64,000 bases of DNA from NCBI GenBank assembly GCA_905221605.1, contig CAJNDS010001591.1:585540-649539 (forward strand), written 5' to 3'. The notes beneath the pieces are model-generated. The model did not search any database. It saw nothing but the letters and a program-made list of their open reading frames with translations, and was not told the origin of the DNA. The translations under genes were made by a program, and so were the position numbers. Shown piece after piece: positions 30,029 to 41,500 of the stretch (position 1 is its first letter; each line of letters starts with the position of its first letter). This DNA is from Symbiodinium natans (lineage: Eukaryota > Sar > Dinophyceae > Suessiales > Symbiodiniaceae).

Positions 30029-32986
30029 CAGGTATACATCTTGGAAAGCTCTTGCGCGTTCTTGTGTGGCTTTTCTACTCCCCTGCAGGCGCGGCGACAG
30101 AATGGTGATGCAGCACAATGATGCCTTCCCCCCCCCTTTCCACTATGCTTTATTGCACCCCCCCCCCCCCCACCCCTCACCAAAAAAAAAAACCATGAAA
30201 TAAAATACAAAGACTCCCTACACTGTACGGCTCTAACGAACCCTAAGAACCGATAGAACTGGAGCAAGGTTTTAGAAGGGGCCCTACAGGGTAGGGCTTG
30301 CAGAAAAGATGGGGATAAGAGGTACCTTATTGGGTTCCTTATTGTAAGGGATCCCACCATTTGGTGTTTTTGTTAAGGGTTCTGTATTTTCGTAAGCCCC
30401 CACATAAGTAGCACGAGCGCCATTTCTGAGTGTGCCGGACAAGCGCCTGGCGAAGGTAAGAAATAGGCTACAGCCGCCGCGGCAACGTTGAAAGACCAGC
30501 TTCCTGATTTAAAGACTTGAAAGCACGGCCATGACTTCAGCGTAATCCACTGCTGCCCTTGCACCTTTCCCCCCAAGTGCAGGGAAAGTTCATTCGAGCA
30601 AAATGCTCAAGGCCGACAGGGGCTACGAGGTGCTCGTGTGAAGCCGTCTCTAGAACCAAGCCACCGTCTGAAGTCGGTTCAGGAATAGTTGAACTATTGT
30701 GCGCGAAACGCTGATCCCGAAACCCTAAACCACTACACCCCCAAACCCCGAACCCCTATAGGATTTAAGGTCTTCGAAAACTCGAACCAATTCAAGCCGC
30801 ACCGTGCTCCCTTAGGCCCGAAAAGGCTCCCGCCTGCGACGCAGGCATTGAAGCGTTGTAAAACATCGCAAGCATCACCAGAGCATCAGCAAGGATGTGT
30901 GAGGAGAGGGTGTGTCAATTCTTGCCGTCTTCTGGTTTGCTGGCATCTTGCCAGCCTTACTGTTCCTTGATTGATACGAGTGCTGCACATGTAGTTGATT
31001 CATGTGCACTGTCTCAGATCGAGAGATGCCTGCCCAACTTGGAAGAAGAATGTGAGCGATGCTGCTTCTTGGAAGCCTCTCGCTGAAGATTGCAAATGCT
31101 GCATTGTTCAAGAGGTACAGCTTAGCTGCGGAAAATGCGGTAAGGAATCACAAGAGACGCGAAGGGAAGTGCCCTGTAGTAGGCTGCTCAAGATTGCCCC
31201 CGAAAATGCGCGGGAGCTTGTAGCAAGCCTTTGCAGGCCTCCGGAATGTCCTACACTGAAGGACGGAGCACAACACGGAACGAATTTCGCAGACAGGGGG
31301 ATCCAAGCCCGGAACCCCCACGGGTTGCGCGATTGAATGGGGACGGTTGCAAAAACCATTACATCAGGGTGTGGGTACGGAGAGGTCCAAGCTTGTGGCT
31401 GTCTGTTCCAACGAATACCTTGCTACATGCCAGCACTCGCATACTCTTCCATGCTGGCCACACCTCTGCAATCTGCACTTCTTTTGGACAGGCCCTAAGC
31501 ACGCACCCCAAGCTTTGATAGTGCGCATCACTTGCTCCTACATGCCAAGCACACTTGGCGCAGACTTCAGACGGTCTGAACACAGAATTCAAGAAATTTC
31601 GACTGGAATACATTGTCGTCCAAGCTGATGCTACTTGTCGGGGACGATTTTCGAGAAGTCACCATCCATCGAGATGAAGCGCCGGAAGAAACCTCAGTGT
31701 TGAGAGCTCCCGGCCCACTGATGTAGGCCCTAAACCCTCAACCCTGGCACCCGTGCTTTTTGCAGAGTTTTCGGGGAGTGCGCTGTGTGCTCCAGCTTAA
31801 TGGAAACTTTAATGGAAAGCTCTTACGGTTTTGGGTTTAGGGCTGAGGGGTTAGGAGCAAAACAAAATCTCGAGCGATTGCGCCTCGAAGCTACATCTCT
31901 AGTGAGGCAGGTCCGTGAAGCCAAGACGTGCACTGACCTTCCAAAACCCCTTAATTCAGGTACTCTAATTCAAAATAAGGATCCTTAGTATACATGAGGG
32001 TATATTCCTTAATTAAGGGGTTTTGGAAGATCTGGGTAATACACAAACTGACTCCCGGGAGCGTCTTCCTTGATCGAAGCTGGCACGTCGATGATGATGA
32101 GTGTCATGATCGGTTTCCTGTAGTCTCAGGGATCGCTCGCGCGGTATGCCAGGCTGGGTTCTATCGTGCTCAGGAAGTTCACCAGGGTCTGAAAAGGCAA
32201 ACAACCTGCCTTCAACCATCCTCGACCTCAACATGTCCCAGGATCCCCTAAAGCCTAAATTTAAACCCAAAGCCCTAAACCCGAAACCCCCAAACCTCTG
32301 AAGTACCATCTTCATAGACACGCCGCCACTTAAAACCCTCAGCCCTACGCCTTGCTAGGCCCGGCCGTGCAAGACTGCGGACAGGGAAGCGCGCGAAAAG
32401 CTCACAAAAAAGCCGAAAGGCGTTTAGCTTTCGACTGTTCGCATCCTGGAGCACTCTTCGACTGGTTTGAGAGCTTCCGCAGGTTTCGACTCTCCGCGTC
32501 CTACTTGTCCATCTGTGCACGTCTTTTCAATGCTTGCGGTCATGAAGTTCCTTGCGTGAAGCAGCAATCTTAAGAGTGCCTGTTTTTGCCGATTTTGGGG
32601 GCAGGGGAAGCCTAACCCTAAACCCTAAACCCCCCTAGTAGCACGTCGAAGAGACCGCCCTGGGCCCTCCACCTTAGCGCAACCCAAAAGGGCCCCCCGC
32701 TGTGAACTGCCGCCTCAGTGGGCTCTAAGACTTCCAGCCCGCCTTCTGGTAAGAATTTTCAGAACCTATGACTCTTCATTCATACACATGTAAAAGAATA
32801 TATATATTTACATATATATATACATATATATATATACACATATATATATGAAAAGAATATGAACATAAGCGCAAATAACCAGAGAATACAGCAAGATGGC
32901 AATGCGTTGACCTCCTTTGGCAACTTCTGCACTCCCAGCACCCTCAACCCATCTAACCCTAAACACCCTAATACCCTGAACCCATA

Positions 32987-33105
32987 TGAAGCAGGGTATA
33001 TATTTCTTGTACTCCCAAAAAGGACACCAGGTATACACACTCACCAATTTTAAAAAAGGAACCTTATATACACTCACCAAAAACAGTAATATAAACCCTG
33101 CTTCA
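32987..33105. mobile_element. MITE family 3 copy (TGAAGCAGGG ends)
   Basis: 119 bp with perfect inverted ends TGAAGCAGGG / CCCTGCTTCA. The core holds repeated TACACTCACCAA motifs. Confidence 0.7.
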
Positions 33106-33799
33106 TTGCCCCCACATGAAACCCAAAAGAGGCTGGTGGCTCGGGGAGTGTCTCCGAGTTCGAAGCCTGCTGAACCCTCTGTGGTGTTTGTGCTCTTTGA
33201 CTTTTCCAGGAGCTCTTCTTTAGGTTTTAGGGTTTTAAAGGGTTTTGGCTTTAGGGTTTAGGGTGAAGGGCCGCAATTGCGGTTGCGCAAGTTTTGGGAG
33301 CTTCGAAGAGCACAAGCCCCCCCCCCCTTAAACCTTTCAAGCCCCCAGGAAGCCCTGGAAAGAACCCGGACATGGAGCTTTGAAGAACTGTTCGGCACTT
33401 GTCCCGCGTTTCGCCCTTTCCCACTTTTTGGCCTGGGGAGCGGGGAGGCATTGTTTGCATTTTTCTGGACTCTGTTGGACTTTTCGACTCTTCGCGTCCT
33501 GGAGAACTGTTCACACTTGTCGACTTTACGCGTTGGTGGACATTCTCCGTCCGCGGCCGCGCACAGACGCTCGCAACCACAGAAACCCCTCGAAACCTTA
33601 AACCCCCTAAACCCTAAACCGCCTACACCTCTGAGAACAAGCTGCCGACTCGATCTTCGGCGGGATTTGCCACAAGTCTGTAAGCACCTCCAGCTCGTTC
33701 CTCGGATGTCAAGAGCATACGGGGTTTAGGGTTTAGGGTTTAGGGTTTAGGGTTTAAGGCTTAGGGTTTAGGGTTTAGGGTTTAGGGTTTACCTACTAA

Positions 33800-33912
33800 T
33801 TGCTTAAGAACCCCCCAAAAAATAATAATAAATATATATATATATATACATTCTTCCTTATAAGGGTAATATGCGGAATGATTGTCTTTTGTTTTTGGGG
33901 GGTTCTTAAGCA
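33800..33912. mobile_element. MITE family 4 copy (TTGCTTAAGAACCCCCC ends)
   Basis: Inverted ends TTGCTTAAGAACCCCCC / GGGGGGTTCTTAAGCAA around a TA-rich core. Relatives at 7572-7674, 22331-22490 and 50371-50472. Confidence 0.7.
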
Positions 33913-33965
33913 AATGACAGTTGCTAGTTCGTAGGGCTTAGGGCTTAAGATTCAGCGTCTCTGTA

Positions 33966-34087
33966 TGAAGTAGGGCTTTTGGGACTGGTATCCCAAACAG
34001 GACACCAATTATGTACACTCCACCAATATTACAAAAAAAACCCTAAATACTCTCACATCGAAGTAACAGTCATATAAGCCCTGTTTC
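33966..34087. mobile_element. MITE family 3 copy
   Basis: Ends TGAAGTAGGG / CCCTGTTTCA; diverged core. Confidence 0.6.
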
Positions 34088-35269
34088 ACGTACTCCCCTA
34101 GTCTCCCTAAACCCTAAACCCTAAACCCTAAACCCTAAAAAAAGGTACCCTTGGGGATACGAGTAGAACCCTGCATGTCATGCTAATGCAGGCAAGTTGC
34201 AAGGCTTGCACGTATTTCTGGGCAAAGTCCTGCACATGTTGAGGGTGTAGGGTTTGGGGTCTAGGGTTCGGGGGTTTCGGGGTTTGGGGGTTTGGAGTTT
34301 GGGGTTTAGGGTTTAAGGGTTTAGGGTTTAGGGTTTAGGGTTTAGGGTTTATTGTTTAGGCCAAGGCAGCCATGAGCCCCCTTTTCTTCGTCCACCACTC
34401 AGGCCTGTGCCAGGCTCTGACCGTTGGAGGACCGCCGAATGCTGGCAGCAAACTTTCCGACCTTCCGGACATCGATCGCCCCCCCAGGGCCCAAGAACTG
34501 TCTGTGTGACAAGAGAATCCTTGAGCTGGACCACACCCCATGCTTGGGATCACAAAGCCCTGAGGTGCGAAAGGTAAAGGAGGGAAGGGTGAGGCGCCAA
34601 ACATGATGAGCGAACCCTGTAAGCAAGCAAACTACTCTTGTGTAGCAGATTGGGTATCGCTCCACTCTTTGCAAACGTCCGCGACGCCTCGAGCATGACT
34701 AGGCTGGAGACGTCCTCAGGCAGTTCAAGCAAAAATGACATCACGCGGATTGTGCAGAAATGCCAGCACAGCCCAACGAAGCAGCCCAGGGTCCTCCGTA
34801 TGGAGTTCACCTGCGTGAGGATGCAGAGTTCAAGGAACGGAGGCTCGGGGGGGGGGGGGGGGTTGGCGATACAAGGAATGCGAGAATGCTGCGAACCCTA
34901 AACCCTAAACCCTAAACCCTAAACCCTAAACCCTGTGAACCACTTCCTATGCTTCCGTCCGGCCTAAGTGAAGCCAGGGGATCCACAAGCTCATCTCCAC
35001 TAGCCTCATTGAGAGGCATGAGAGGGCGCTTCATCTTCATCCTTCTCAAGATGCCTGTTCCTGTTCCCTGTGTGGGATCCTCATCTGTTGATAGCTAGCA
35101 GCTAGCACGTATATCCAAGAAGCTTTCAGCAGGCTTCAAGACACCATTTCCCAGAGAGCCCAATACTCCTTAATTAAGGAATATACCTTAAGTTATAAAG
35201 GGATCCTGAATGGGATTTAAGGAATATTCCGTAATTAAGGGGTATTGGGCTCTTTGGGTTCAGAGGTCG

Positions 35270-35362
35270 GCAGAACGCTGGCAAACCCCAATCTTGCAGT
35301 CCAAGTCTCCACCGGCTGTCTTGCAACCGCACTTTGTAGCCATTGAGCTCGTAGACAAGCAG
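35270..35362 (-). CDS. Unrecognised exon GLLVYELNGYKVRLQD
   Basis: Open segment after an acceptor ATTTCAG|CC, encoding QGLLVYELNGYKVRLQDSRW and RLGLQDW. It could be a downstream part of channel gene B or a separate gene; no family is recognised. Confidence 0.4.
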
Positions 35363-36295
35363 ACCTTGGCTGAAATTCGAACCGGATTAGGGTTTAGGGT
35401 TTAGGGTTTAGGGTTTAGGGTTTAGTTGCCTGTCTACATGCCGGTCGCCGCGCACTGCCGCACATTGCTCCCTCGCACTCGAAACATGTATGCAGGTTGA
35501 CCATTGGGTCATTTCGGACCTGTGAGCTTTGAATGAACGGAACCTGTCTGAAATGGCGCGACGCCTTTTCGTGGGCAAGCGAACTTTGGGAACGACCTGG
35601 CCTCGTCCTCTTAGCCTTCTTAGAAGGTTTAGGGTTTAGGGTTTAGGGTTTAGGGTTTAGGGTTTAGGGTTTAGGGGGTAGGGTTTAGGGTTTACCTGGA
35701 CTACCCGGAGCTTCAGTCTGGCTCGACAAAGCCCGAGCATCAGCAGTTGCTTATCTTCTTTTTGCTCATTTTGCCGAAAATGGGGTACCCTTGTTGGGAT
35801 TTTTTTTAAGGGGACCATAGGGGTACCCCTATCTTGGGAAACGCCCATTTGGGCTCCACATGGGCTCTTGGATTTGTGCCAAAAAAAAACAAGGATTGGC
35901 GAGGTTTACGGGCTTAGGGGTTTAGGGTTTAGGGGTTTAGGGTTTAGGGTTTAGGGTAACTGGGCCCCAGGATCCCCACGGCATCTGCCTATGCTGCAGC
36001 AATACTGCAGGAACATGTTGGATGCCGCAGCATCTCTGCTGCCGATGCAACAGTCGTGGGACAAGAAGGCACAAGGGCAAGGGAAATGGGGCCACAGGCC
36101 ATGGAAGAGCAAAGACCGTTGGCGCTGGCAGCATACCCGGCCTGTGTACGCTCGTGCACGCGCATGATCCTGCCATTGGTTTTGTCACCCCCTAAACCAT
36201 AAACCCTAAACCCTCCGTGTGGAGTTGCTAGCTTTTACTCAGCTAATTATCCTGGTTTCCGGGCCCTAAACCCTGCACTTCAAACCTCATTCGCA

Positions 36296-36356
36296 CAACG
36301 ACATAGTCTCTGCCCAAGGTGCCCGAGGTCAGGAAATAGGCGTGGTTGGCAATGAC
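36296..36356 (-). CDS. Channel B exon: nucleotide-fold part 2
   Basis: Encodes VIANHAYFLTSGTLGRDYVV, resembling the Y.V.SG.L strand pair of the same fold. The acceptor is TGATGCAG|GTC. Confidence 0.4.
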
Positions 36357-36445
36357 CTGCATCAACAGTACACCTGAACCCCTAAACCCTAAACCCTAAA
36401 CCCTAAACCCTAAACCCTAAACTTTGCTCAGAAGGGACACAAAAG

Positions 36446-36535
36446 AGCCAAGGCTTTCCACACCGTCACCCCGATGGGGTGCCTCAGCCTCGAAGATGGT
36501 GTCGGCTGGAGCAAAGGTTCCTTCGGAGCCCGCTA
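36446..36535 (-). CDS. Channel B exon: nucleotide-fold part 1
   Basis: Encodes GTFAPADTIFEAEAPHRGDG. It resembles the (P)GD.IF..G stretch of cyclic-nucleotide-binding domains, with Pro-Ala-Asp in place of Pro-Gly-Asp. Edges are approximate. Confidence 0.45.
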
Positions 36536-36540
36536 GGGAA

Positions 36541-36740
36541 AGTTTAGGGTTTAGGGTTTAGGGTTTAGGTTTAGGGTTTAGGGGGTTTAGGGGGTTTAGG
36601 GGGTTTAGGGGTTTAGGGGTTTAGGGGTTTAGGGGTTTAGGGGTTTAGGGGTTTAGGGGTTTAGGGGTTTAGGGGTTAGGGGGGTTTAGGGGTTTAGGGG
36701 TTTAGGGGTTTAGGGGTTTAGGGGTTTAGGGGTTGAGGGT
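36541..36740. repeat. TTTAGGGG (8-bp) variant array
   Basis: After three 7-bp units the period changes to TTTAGGGG for about 20 copies. A similar 8-bp array is at 52500-52590. Confidence 0.9.
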
Positions 36741-36817
36741 CCCTCCTCATCCCCCCCCCCCCCCCCCTCCCCAAAGTCAAACACAAAGCGCACAGCAACT
36801 CGATGCAAAGGCAGCAG

Positions 36818-36876
36818 CTGTGCGCCAGGGCTTCGGTGGCCAGGTTCTTCGCCGCCTGGAGGTTCCGAGGATTGTC
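36818..36876 (-). CDS. Channel B exon: LQAAKNLATEALAH
   Basis: Encodes DNPRNLQAAKNLATEALAH, the helix expected before the nucleotide-binding roll. The acceptor is GTGCCGAG|GACA. Confidence 0.45.
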
Positions 36877-36894
36877 CTCGGCACGTTTATGCTG

Positions 36895-37020
36895 GTTTAG
36901 GGTTTAGGGTTTAGGGTTTAGGGTTTAGGGTTTAGGGTTTAGGGTTTAGGGTTTAGGGTTTAGGGTTTAGGGTTTAGGGTTTAGGGTTTAGGTTTCGGAT
37001 TTAGGGTTTAGGGTTTAGGG
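36895..37020. repeat. TTTAGGG array
   Basis: About 17 units next to a channel B exon. Confidence 0.95.
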
Positions 37021-37670
37021 CCCACTCTTTTGGAAAAAAAGGGACCCCCAATACAGACCCCACCTTAGTAGGATTCCTTCATAGCAAGGACCCCCAACAA
37101 GGTACCCAAGGGGGTGGTAGGTAGCATATGTAATCCCTTGACGGGGTATGTCAGGGGATGTACGGTACCTATTTCTCTTTTGCGGGGTTCCGATAATCAG
37201 GATGACCGTAGTTTGGGGTCAGGGGCCGGGTACCAATCGGAAACTCCTATGTGTGCTCATCAAAACGATGGACATATAAACCTCACCTCGCAGAACGTTT
37301 TTGCGTGTGTCCCGTGTGATGGTGGAAGCGCCCTCAAGTTGCACCATGTAGTGACACTTGGGAGAGACTAGGATGCAAGATCTGGTCTGAGGGGCTCAAC
37401 AAACTTCCCCCCCCCCCCCCGCCCCTACCAGCCAGAAGTATCTCGGACCAAGCAGCGTGGACCAACAACTCATCCCTCACAAAGGACATCTCCTCCCGAG
37501 GGCGCAAAACATGCCCGGCGAGGAGTTGCCAGACAGAGGGAAGCCTTTTCCCAGCTACAGAGGAAGCCTCGCACCTACATGCAAACCCAAAAGGGAGGGG
37601 ACCCTAAACCCTAAACCCTAAACTCTAAACCAGGCCGCAAACCCTAAACCCCAAAAGGCCGCTTCAATAC

Positions 37671-37714
37671 CTGCATCCCTGGCCTCGAGACATTTCTCGT
37701 ACCTGGCATATTGC
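37671..37714 (-). CDS. Channel B exon: QYARYEKCLEARDA
   Basis: Acceptor GCCGAG|GCAA, donor GATGCAG|GTATTG. It is the paralogue of gene A RYAKYERCLKDRELK. Confidence 0.6.
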
Positions 37715-37959
37715 CTCGGCTCGTCACGACACCACATTTCAGATGCGGAGGTCGAAGGCTCTCAAAGTATGAGAGCACAGGGATGATACAAAAAACACAG
37801 CTAAACCCTAAACCCCAAACCCCAAACCCTAAACCCCAAACCCTAAACCCTAAACACCAAGCCCCAAAACCCTAAACCCCAAACCCCAAACCCAAAACCC
37901 AAAACCCTAAACTAAACCCTAAACCCTAAACCCTGAACCCTGTGCCGCATGTTTGGTGC

Positions 37960-38032
37960 CGTGGGGCAGTTCGCCCCGCAGGGGCTTGGACAACAACTCC
38001 AGCAGCGTAACCTGGGACTCGACCAGTCCTGC
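37960..38032 (-). CDS. Channel B exon: C-linker, ESQVTLLELLSKPL
   Basis: Encodes GLVESQVTLLELLSKPLRGE and LPH. It is uninterrupted where gene A has an intron after ESQ. The donor CACG|GCACC matches gene A in position. Confidence 0.7.
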
Positions 38033-38155
38033 CTTTCAGGGGCACCGCAGGTCTGTGAGGCGTTTAGGGTTTTGGGTTTAGGGTTTAGAGTTTACGGTGT
38101 AGGGTTTAAGAAATTCGGGGAGGGTCTTGCCATGCCTTTTCATCTACACTCGGGC

Positions 38156-38209
38156 CTGGCGCAGCTTGTAGGCCTCCTCGAGGAAACCGGTGATGCGCAG
38201 GCAAAGATC
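38156..38209 (-). CDS. Channel B exon: DLCLRITGFLEEAYKLRQ
   Basis: Acceptor CCAACGAG|GATC and donor CGCCAG|GCCCG (GC type, the same position as gene A). Confidence 0.7.
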
Positions 38210-38505
38210 CTCGTTGGTTAGGGTCTAGGGTTTAGGTTTTAGGGTTTAGGGTTTAGGGTTTAGGGTTTAGGGTTTAGGGTTTAGGGTTTAGGGTTTAGGG
38301 TTTAGGGTTTAGGGTTTAGGGTTTAGGGTTTAGGGTTTAGGGTTTAGGGTTTAGGGTTTAGGGTGTCGGGTTTAGGGTTTAGGGTTTAGGGTTTACGGTT
38401 TAGGGTTTACGGTTTAGGGTTTAGGGCTTAGGGCTTAGGGTTTCGGATTTCGGGTTTAGGGTGCAGGGTGCAGGGTGTGTGTGTAGGGTTTAGGGGGCAA
38501 AGGTC
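38210..38505 (-). other. 296-nt telomere-repeat intron gained in B but not A
   Basis: The intron body is almost entirely TTTAGGG repeats (+ strand). CAACGAGGAYCTTTGCC occurs at both ends (38200-38216 and 38496-38512, 16 of 17 identical), spanning the donor and acceptor. The paralogous segment of gene A (4161-4245) has no intron here. Confidence 0.75.
38218..38495. repeat. TTTAGGG array filling a channel B intron
   Basis: About 38 units with scattered variants, spanning nearly the whole 296-nt intron. Confidence 0.95.
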
Positions 38506-38536
38506 CTCGTTGATGTGGTGCTGGCTCAGGTACTTC
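38506..38536 (-). CDS. Channel B exon: KYLSQHHINE
   Basis: Acceptor CCTGCAG|GAAG, donor CAACGAG|GACC (GA type). It is continuous with the next segment in gene A (IQNRIDDELGLRITG). Confidence 0.7.
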
Positions 38537-38750
38537 CTGCAGGGGACACGCACACTGGGGGACTCCGCTAATTACTCTCACCACCACTTCCCCGCCCCCA
38601 ACAACCCGAAACCCCATACCCTAAACCCCATACCCTAAACCCTAAAACCTAAACCCTAAACCCCAAACCCTAAACCCCATACCCTAAACCCCAAACCCTA
38701 AACCCTAAACCCCAAACCCTAAGCCCGGAGCCCCCTAAACATGTCCCGGC

Positions 38751-38823
38751 CTCAGCTGGCGGAACTGGTGCTTGCGCTCCTCGGAAGCCTTGTTCAGCTG
38801 AGTCGTAAGGCTTGTGATGGCAC
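38751..38823 (-). CDS. Channel B exon: C-linker, first helices
   Basis: Encodes AITSLTTQLNKASEERKHQF and RQLR. The acceptor is GTGGCAG|GTGCC and the donor CTGAG|GCCGGG. Confidence 0.75.
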
Positions 38824-39046
38824 CTGCCACGCACTGTAGACCCAAAACCCCCCCTAAACCCCTAAACCCTACACCCTAAACCCTACACCCTAAACCCTAA
38901 GCCCTCGACCCGAAATCCTAAACCTAAATCCTAGGCCCTAAACCCTAAACCCTAGACCCTAAACCCTAGACCCTAAACCCTAAACCCTAAATCTTGCTGA
39001 ACCCCCCCAGAGAAGTCTCCAAAAAGAAGCATGCCCGCTGAGGCAC

Positions 39047-39086
39047 CCAGAAGGGTAGAGAAGACCACCAGGGCCAAGAAGGCCAC
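39047..39086 (-). CDS. Channel B exon: S6, second part
   Basis: Encodes VAFLALVVFSTLLG, aligned with gene A TAFMALVVFSTILG. The acceptor is GCTCAG|GTGGCC. The donor is near GG|GTGCC; GGTGCC recurs at the next acceptor. Confidence 0.65.
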
Positions 39087-39107
39087 CTGAGCTATAGCTC
39101 TGGGAAG

Positions 39108-39254
39108 GTTTAGGGTTTAGGGTTTAGGGTTTAGGGTTTAGGGTTTAGGGTTTAGGGTTTAGGGTTTAGGGTTTAGGGTTTAGGGTTTAGGGTTTAGGGT
39201 TTAGGGTTTAGGGTTTAGGGTTTAGGGTTAGGGTTCAGGGTTTAGGGTTTAGGA
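39108..39254. repeat. TTTAGGG array
   Basis: About 20 units in the intron that splits the S6 helix of channel B. Confidence 0.95.
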
Positions 39255-39455
39255 TGAGTGAGGTATCTGAGCTTTGGCACGACTCCCGACAAATCTTGGG
39301 GTTTTCTTTGGGGGGTTTAGGGTTCAGGGCTTCGGGTTTAGGGGCTAGGGGTTAGGGACCCTAAAGCCTAAACCCTAAACCCTAAATCCTAAACCCCAAA
39401 CCCGAAACCCTAAACCCTTCTGGGGTGGTGAATGCTCCGAAAAAGGCCAAGCGTC

Positions 39456-39491
39456 GATGAGTCCGAAGGTGCGCTCCAGTGTGGTGCTTCC
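39456..39491 (-). CDS. Channel B exon: S6, first part
   Basis: Encodes GSTTLERTFGLI, aligned with gene A LETIVERMFGIL. The acceptor is CATCCGAG|GG; the donor is ATC|GACG or one base away. Confidence 0.6.
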
Positions 39492-39739
39492 CTCGGATGC
39501 ATCAAGAAGCTGCGCAGCAGGGGTTTAGGGTTTAGGGTTTAGGGTTTAGGGTTTAGGGTTTAGGGTTTAGGGTTTAGGGCTTAGGGCTTAGGGCTTAGGG
39601 CTTAGGGTTTAGGACTTGAAAGCCCACATTGCCCAGGAGAGCTGCGGGTTTCGGGTTCAGGGGAGGTCAAGCTCGGTGCAGCCGAAGCCATGCACAGACC
39701 TCAGAAAGCCGAGCAGCCTGGGCCAGAGACTACTCCCCT

Positions 39740-39895
39740 AAACCCTATACCCTAAGCCCTAGCCCTAAACCCTAAACCCTAAACCCTAAACCCTAAACCC
39801 TAAACCCTAAACCCAAACCTCAAAACCCTAAACCCTAAACCCTAAACCCTAAACCCTAAACCCTAAACCCTAAACCCTAAACCCTAAACCCCAAC
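39740..39895. repeat. CCCTAAA array
   Basis: About 20 units, opposite in orientation to its neighbours. Confidence 0.95.
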
Positions 39896-39987
39896 CTCAG
39901 GGTATCGAGTTTAGTCTCTTGTAAAATACGGAGAGTACCTCCCACACAAACCCCCCCCCCCCTAAAATCACCCCCCCGCGGCGTGGC

Positions 39988-40048
39988 CTCAATGCTCGTA
40001 GATCCGAAGCCCAGCTGGCAGAACATCCAATGCAGAGATGTGGTGTAC
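39988..40048 (-). CDS. Channel B exon: pore loop
   Basis: Encodes RYTTSLHWMFCQLGFGSTSI then E. The acceptor is CCCCGAG|GTACACC and the donor ATTGAG|GCCACG. Confidence 0.75.
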
Positions 40049-40256
40049 CTCGGGGGCTGATTGACATGAACCCTAAACCCTAAACCCTAACCCTAAACGC
40101 TAAACCCTAAACCCTAAACCCTAAAACCCTAAACCCTATAAATGAAGCGGCCTTTGCGCGCCTCAGACATGTAGATGGCTAGAATCTGACACGCGACTTC
40201 GCGTAGAATCCTCTCGAAGCAGTACATCACGGTGCCGGGGGACGGTAAAGCGTGGT

Positions 40257-40520
40257 TTAGGGTTTAGGGCTTAGGGTGTAGGTTTAGGGTTTAGGGTTTC
40301 GGGATTGGGGCTTAGGGTTTACGGTGTAGGGTTTAGGGTTTAGGGTTTGGGTTTAGGGTTTAGGGTTTAGGGTTTAGGGTTTAGGGTTCAGGGTAAGTTT
40401 AGGGTTTAGGGTTTAGGGTTTAGGGTTTAGGGTTTAGGGTTTAGGGTTTAGGGTTTAGGGTTTAGGGTTTAGGGTTTAGGGTTTAGGGTTTAAGGTTTAG
40501 GGCTTAGGGCTTAGGGCCTA
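40257..40520. repeat. TTTAGGG array
   Basis: About 35 units with variants; it ends next to the turret exon of channel B. Confidence 0.95.
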
Positions 40521-40528
40521 GGGCTTGC

Positions 40529-40574
40529 CTGTAGTCCGCATCTTGCTCGCCGAAGCCGAATTGGGTTACCCAGC
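40529..40574 (-). CDS. Channel B exon: pore turret
   Basis: Encodes WVTQFGFGEQDADY and joins in frame (TACAG + GTAC) to the pore exon as DADYRYTTSLHW. The acceptor is CTTTGCAG|GC and the donor CTACAG|GCAAGC. Confidence 0.55.
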
Positions 40575-41209
40575 CTGCAAAGTGGCGCAAGACGATGGGA
40601 AAAATCTTTGCATGACATGCCGTGGTCCGCTAAACCCTCAACCCTCAACCCTCAACCCTAAACCTCAAATCCTGAACCCTAAATACCCTAAACCCGCCTT
40701 CCGTCTCTGAGACACGGCCCACTCTGTACCAGACACATGCCTCGGCGGCCCAGAATACACACGGGATGCCCCCAGGGTTGAGGGTTTAGGGTTTAGGGTT
40801 TAGGGTTTAGGGTTTAGGGTTTAGGGTTTGGGGTTTGGGGTTTGGGGTTTAGGGTTTGACCCTAGTGGCCGCTCGAACGGAACGGGACTCATCTTTCATC
40901 ACCTTCCAAGGGACTAAAAAGGGGGCCCTGAACCTTATTCCCCTATAACCCCTACATATATACCTTATATAGTCCCCGTGCACCCAATTACCCCTAAGTC
41001 AACCCTCACCTCCGAATTCAGGGACTAGGGACTCTTATGCGGGACCTTAGGGGTTATTGGGGGGGGGGGGGGGGTTTAGGGGCTACTGAGGTATATAGGG
41101 ACTATATAGGGTAACAGGATTCACCTTCCATCACTAAGGCGATCTTATTCCCCCCATAAAGCCCATAGATCCCTATAGATATAATATAGAGATAAACAAG
41201 ATATATACA

Positions 41210-41338
41210 TATATGTATGCATATATACATATATATATATATGTATGCATGTGTATATATATATATATATATATGTATGCACACATATATATATATATGT
41301 ATGCACACACATATATATATATATACATCTATGTATGC

Positions 41339-41370
<32 letters not shown>

Positions 41371-41420
41371 GCATATATATATATGTGTGTATGCATATAT
41401 ATATAGAGAGAGAGAGAGGC
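41210..41420. repeat. Alternating purine-pyrimidine (TA/TG) tract
   Basis: About 200 bp of ATATATGTATGCAC-type repeats ending in (AG)n. Smaller tracts of the same kind are at 8655-8700, 27935-27967, 32800-32850 and 45660-45850. Confidence 0.9.
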
Positions 41421-41500
41421 CCTATATAGCCCCTTTGTACCTACATAACCCCTAAGTAACCCCGAAGGTCTCTTGTAAGGGGCCCTCCTTTAGTGGGCCC

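Larger units (their letters stand above)
30030..35260. other. Spacer with MITEs and weak exon candidates
   Basis: MITE families 3 and 4, a GGGACCCC-type palindrome at 30310-30410, a few open segments with no family (31860-31915, 34650-34800, 34950-35060) and telomere-type runs at 33720-33792, 34240-34357 and 34895-34935. Confidence 0.5.

Noticed and set aside
41102-41455. Tyr/Ile-rich ORFs
   Set aside because: Translations of the TA/TG microsatellite.
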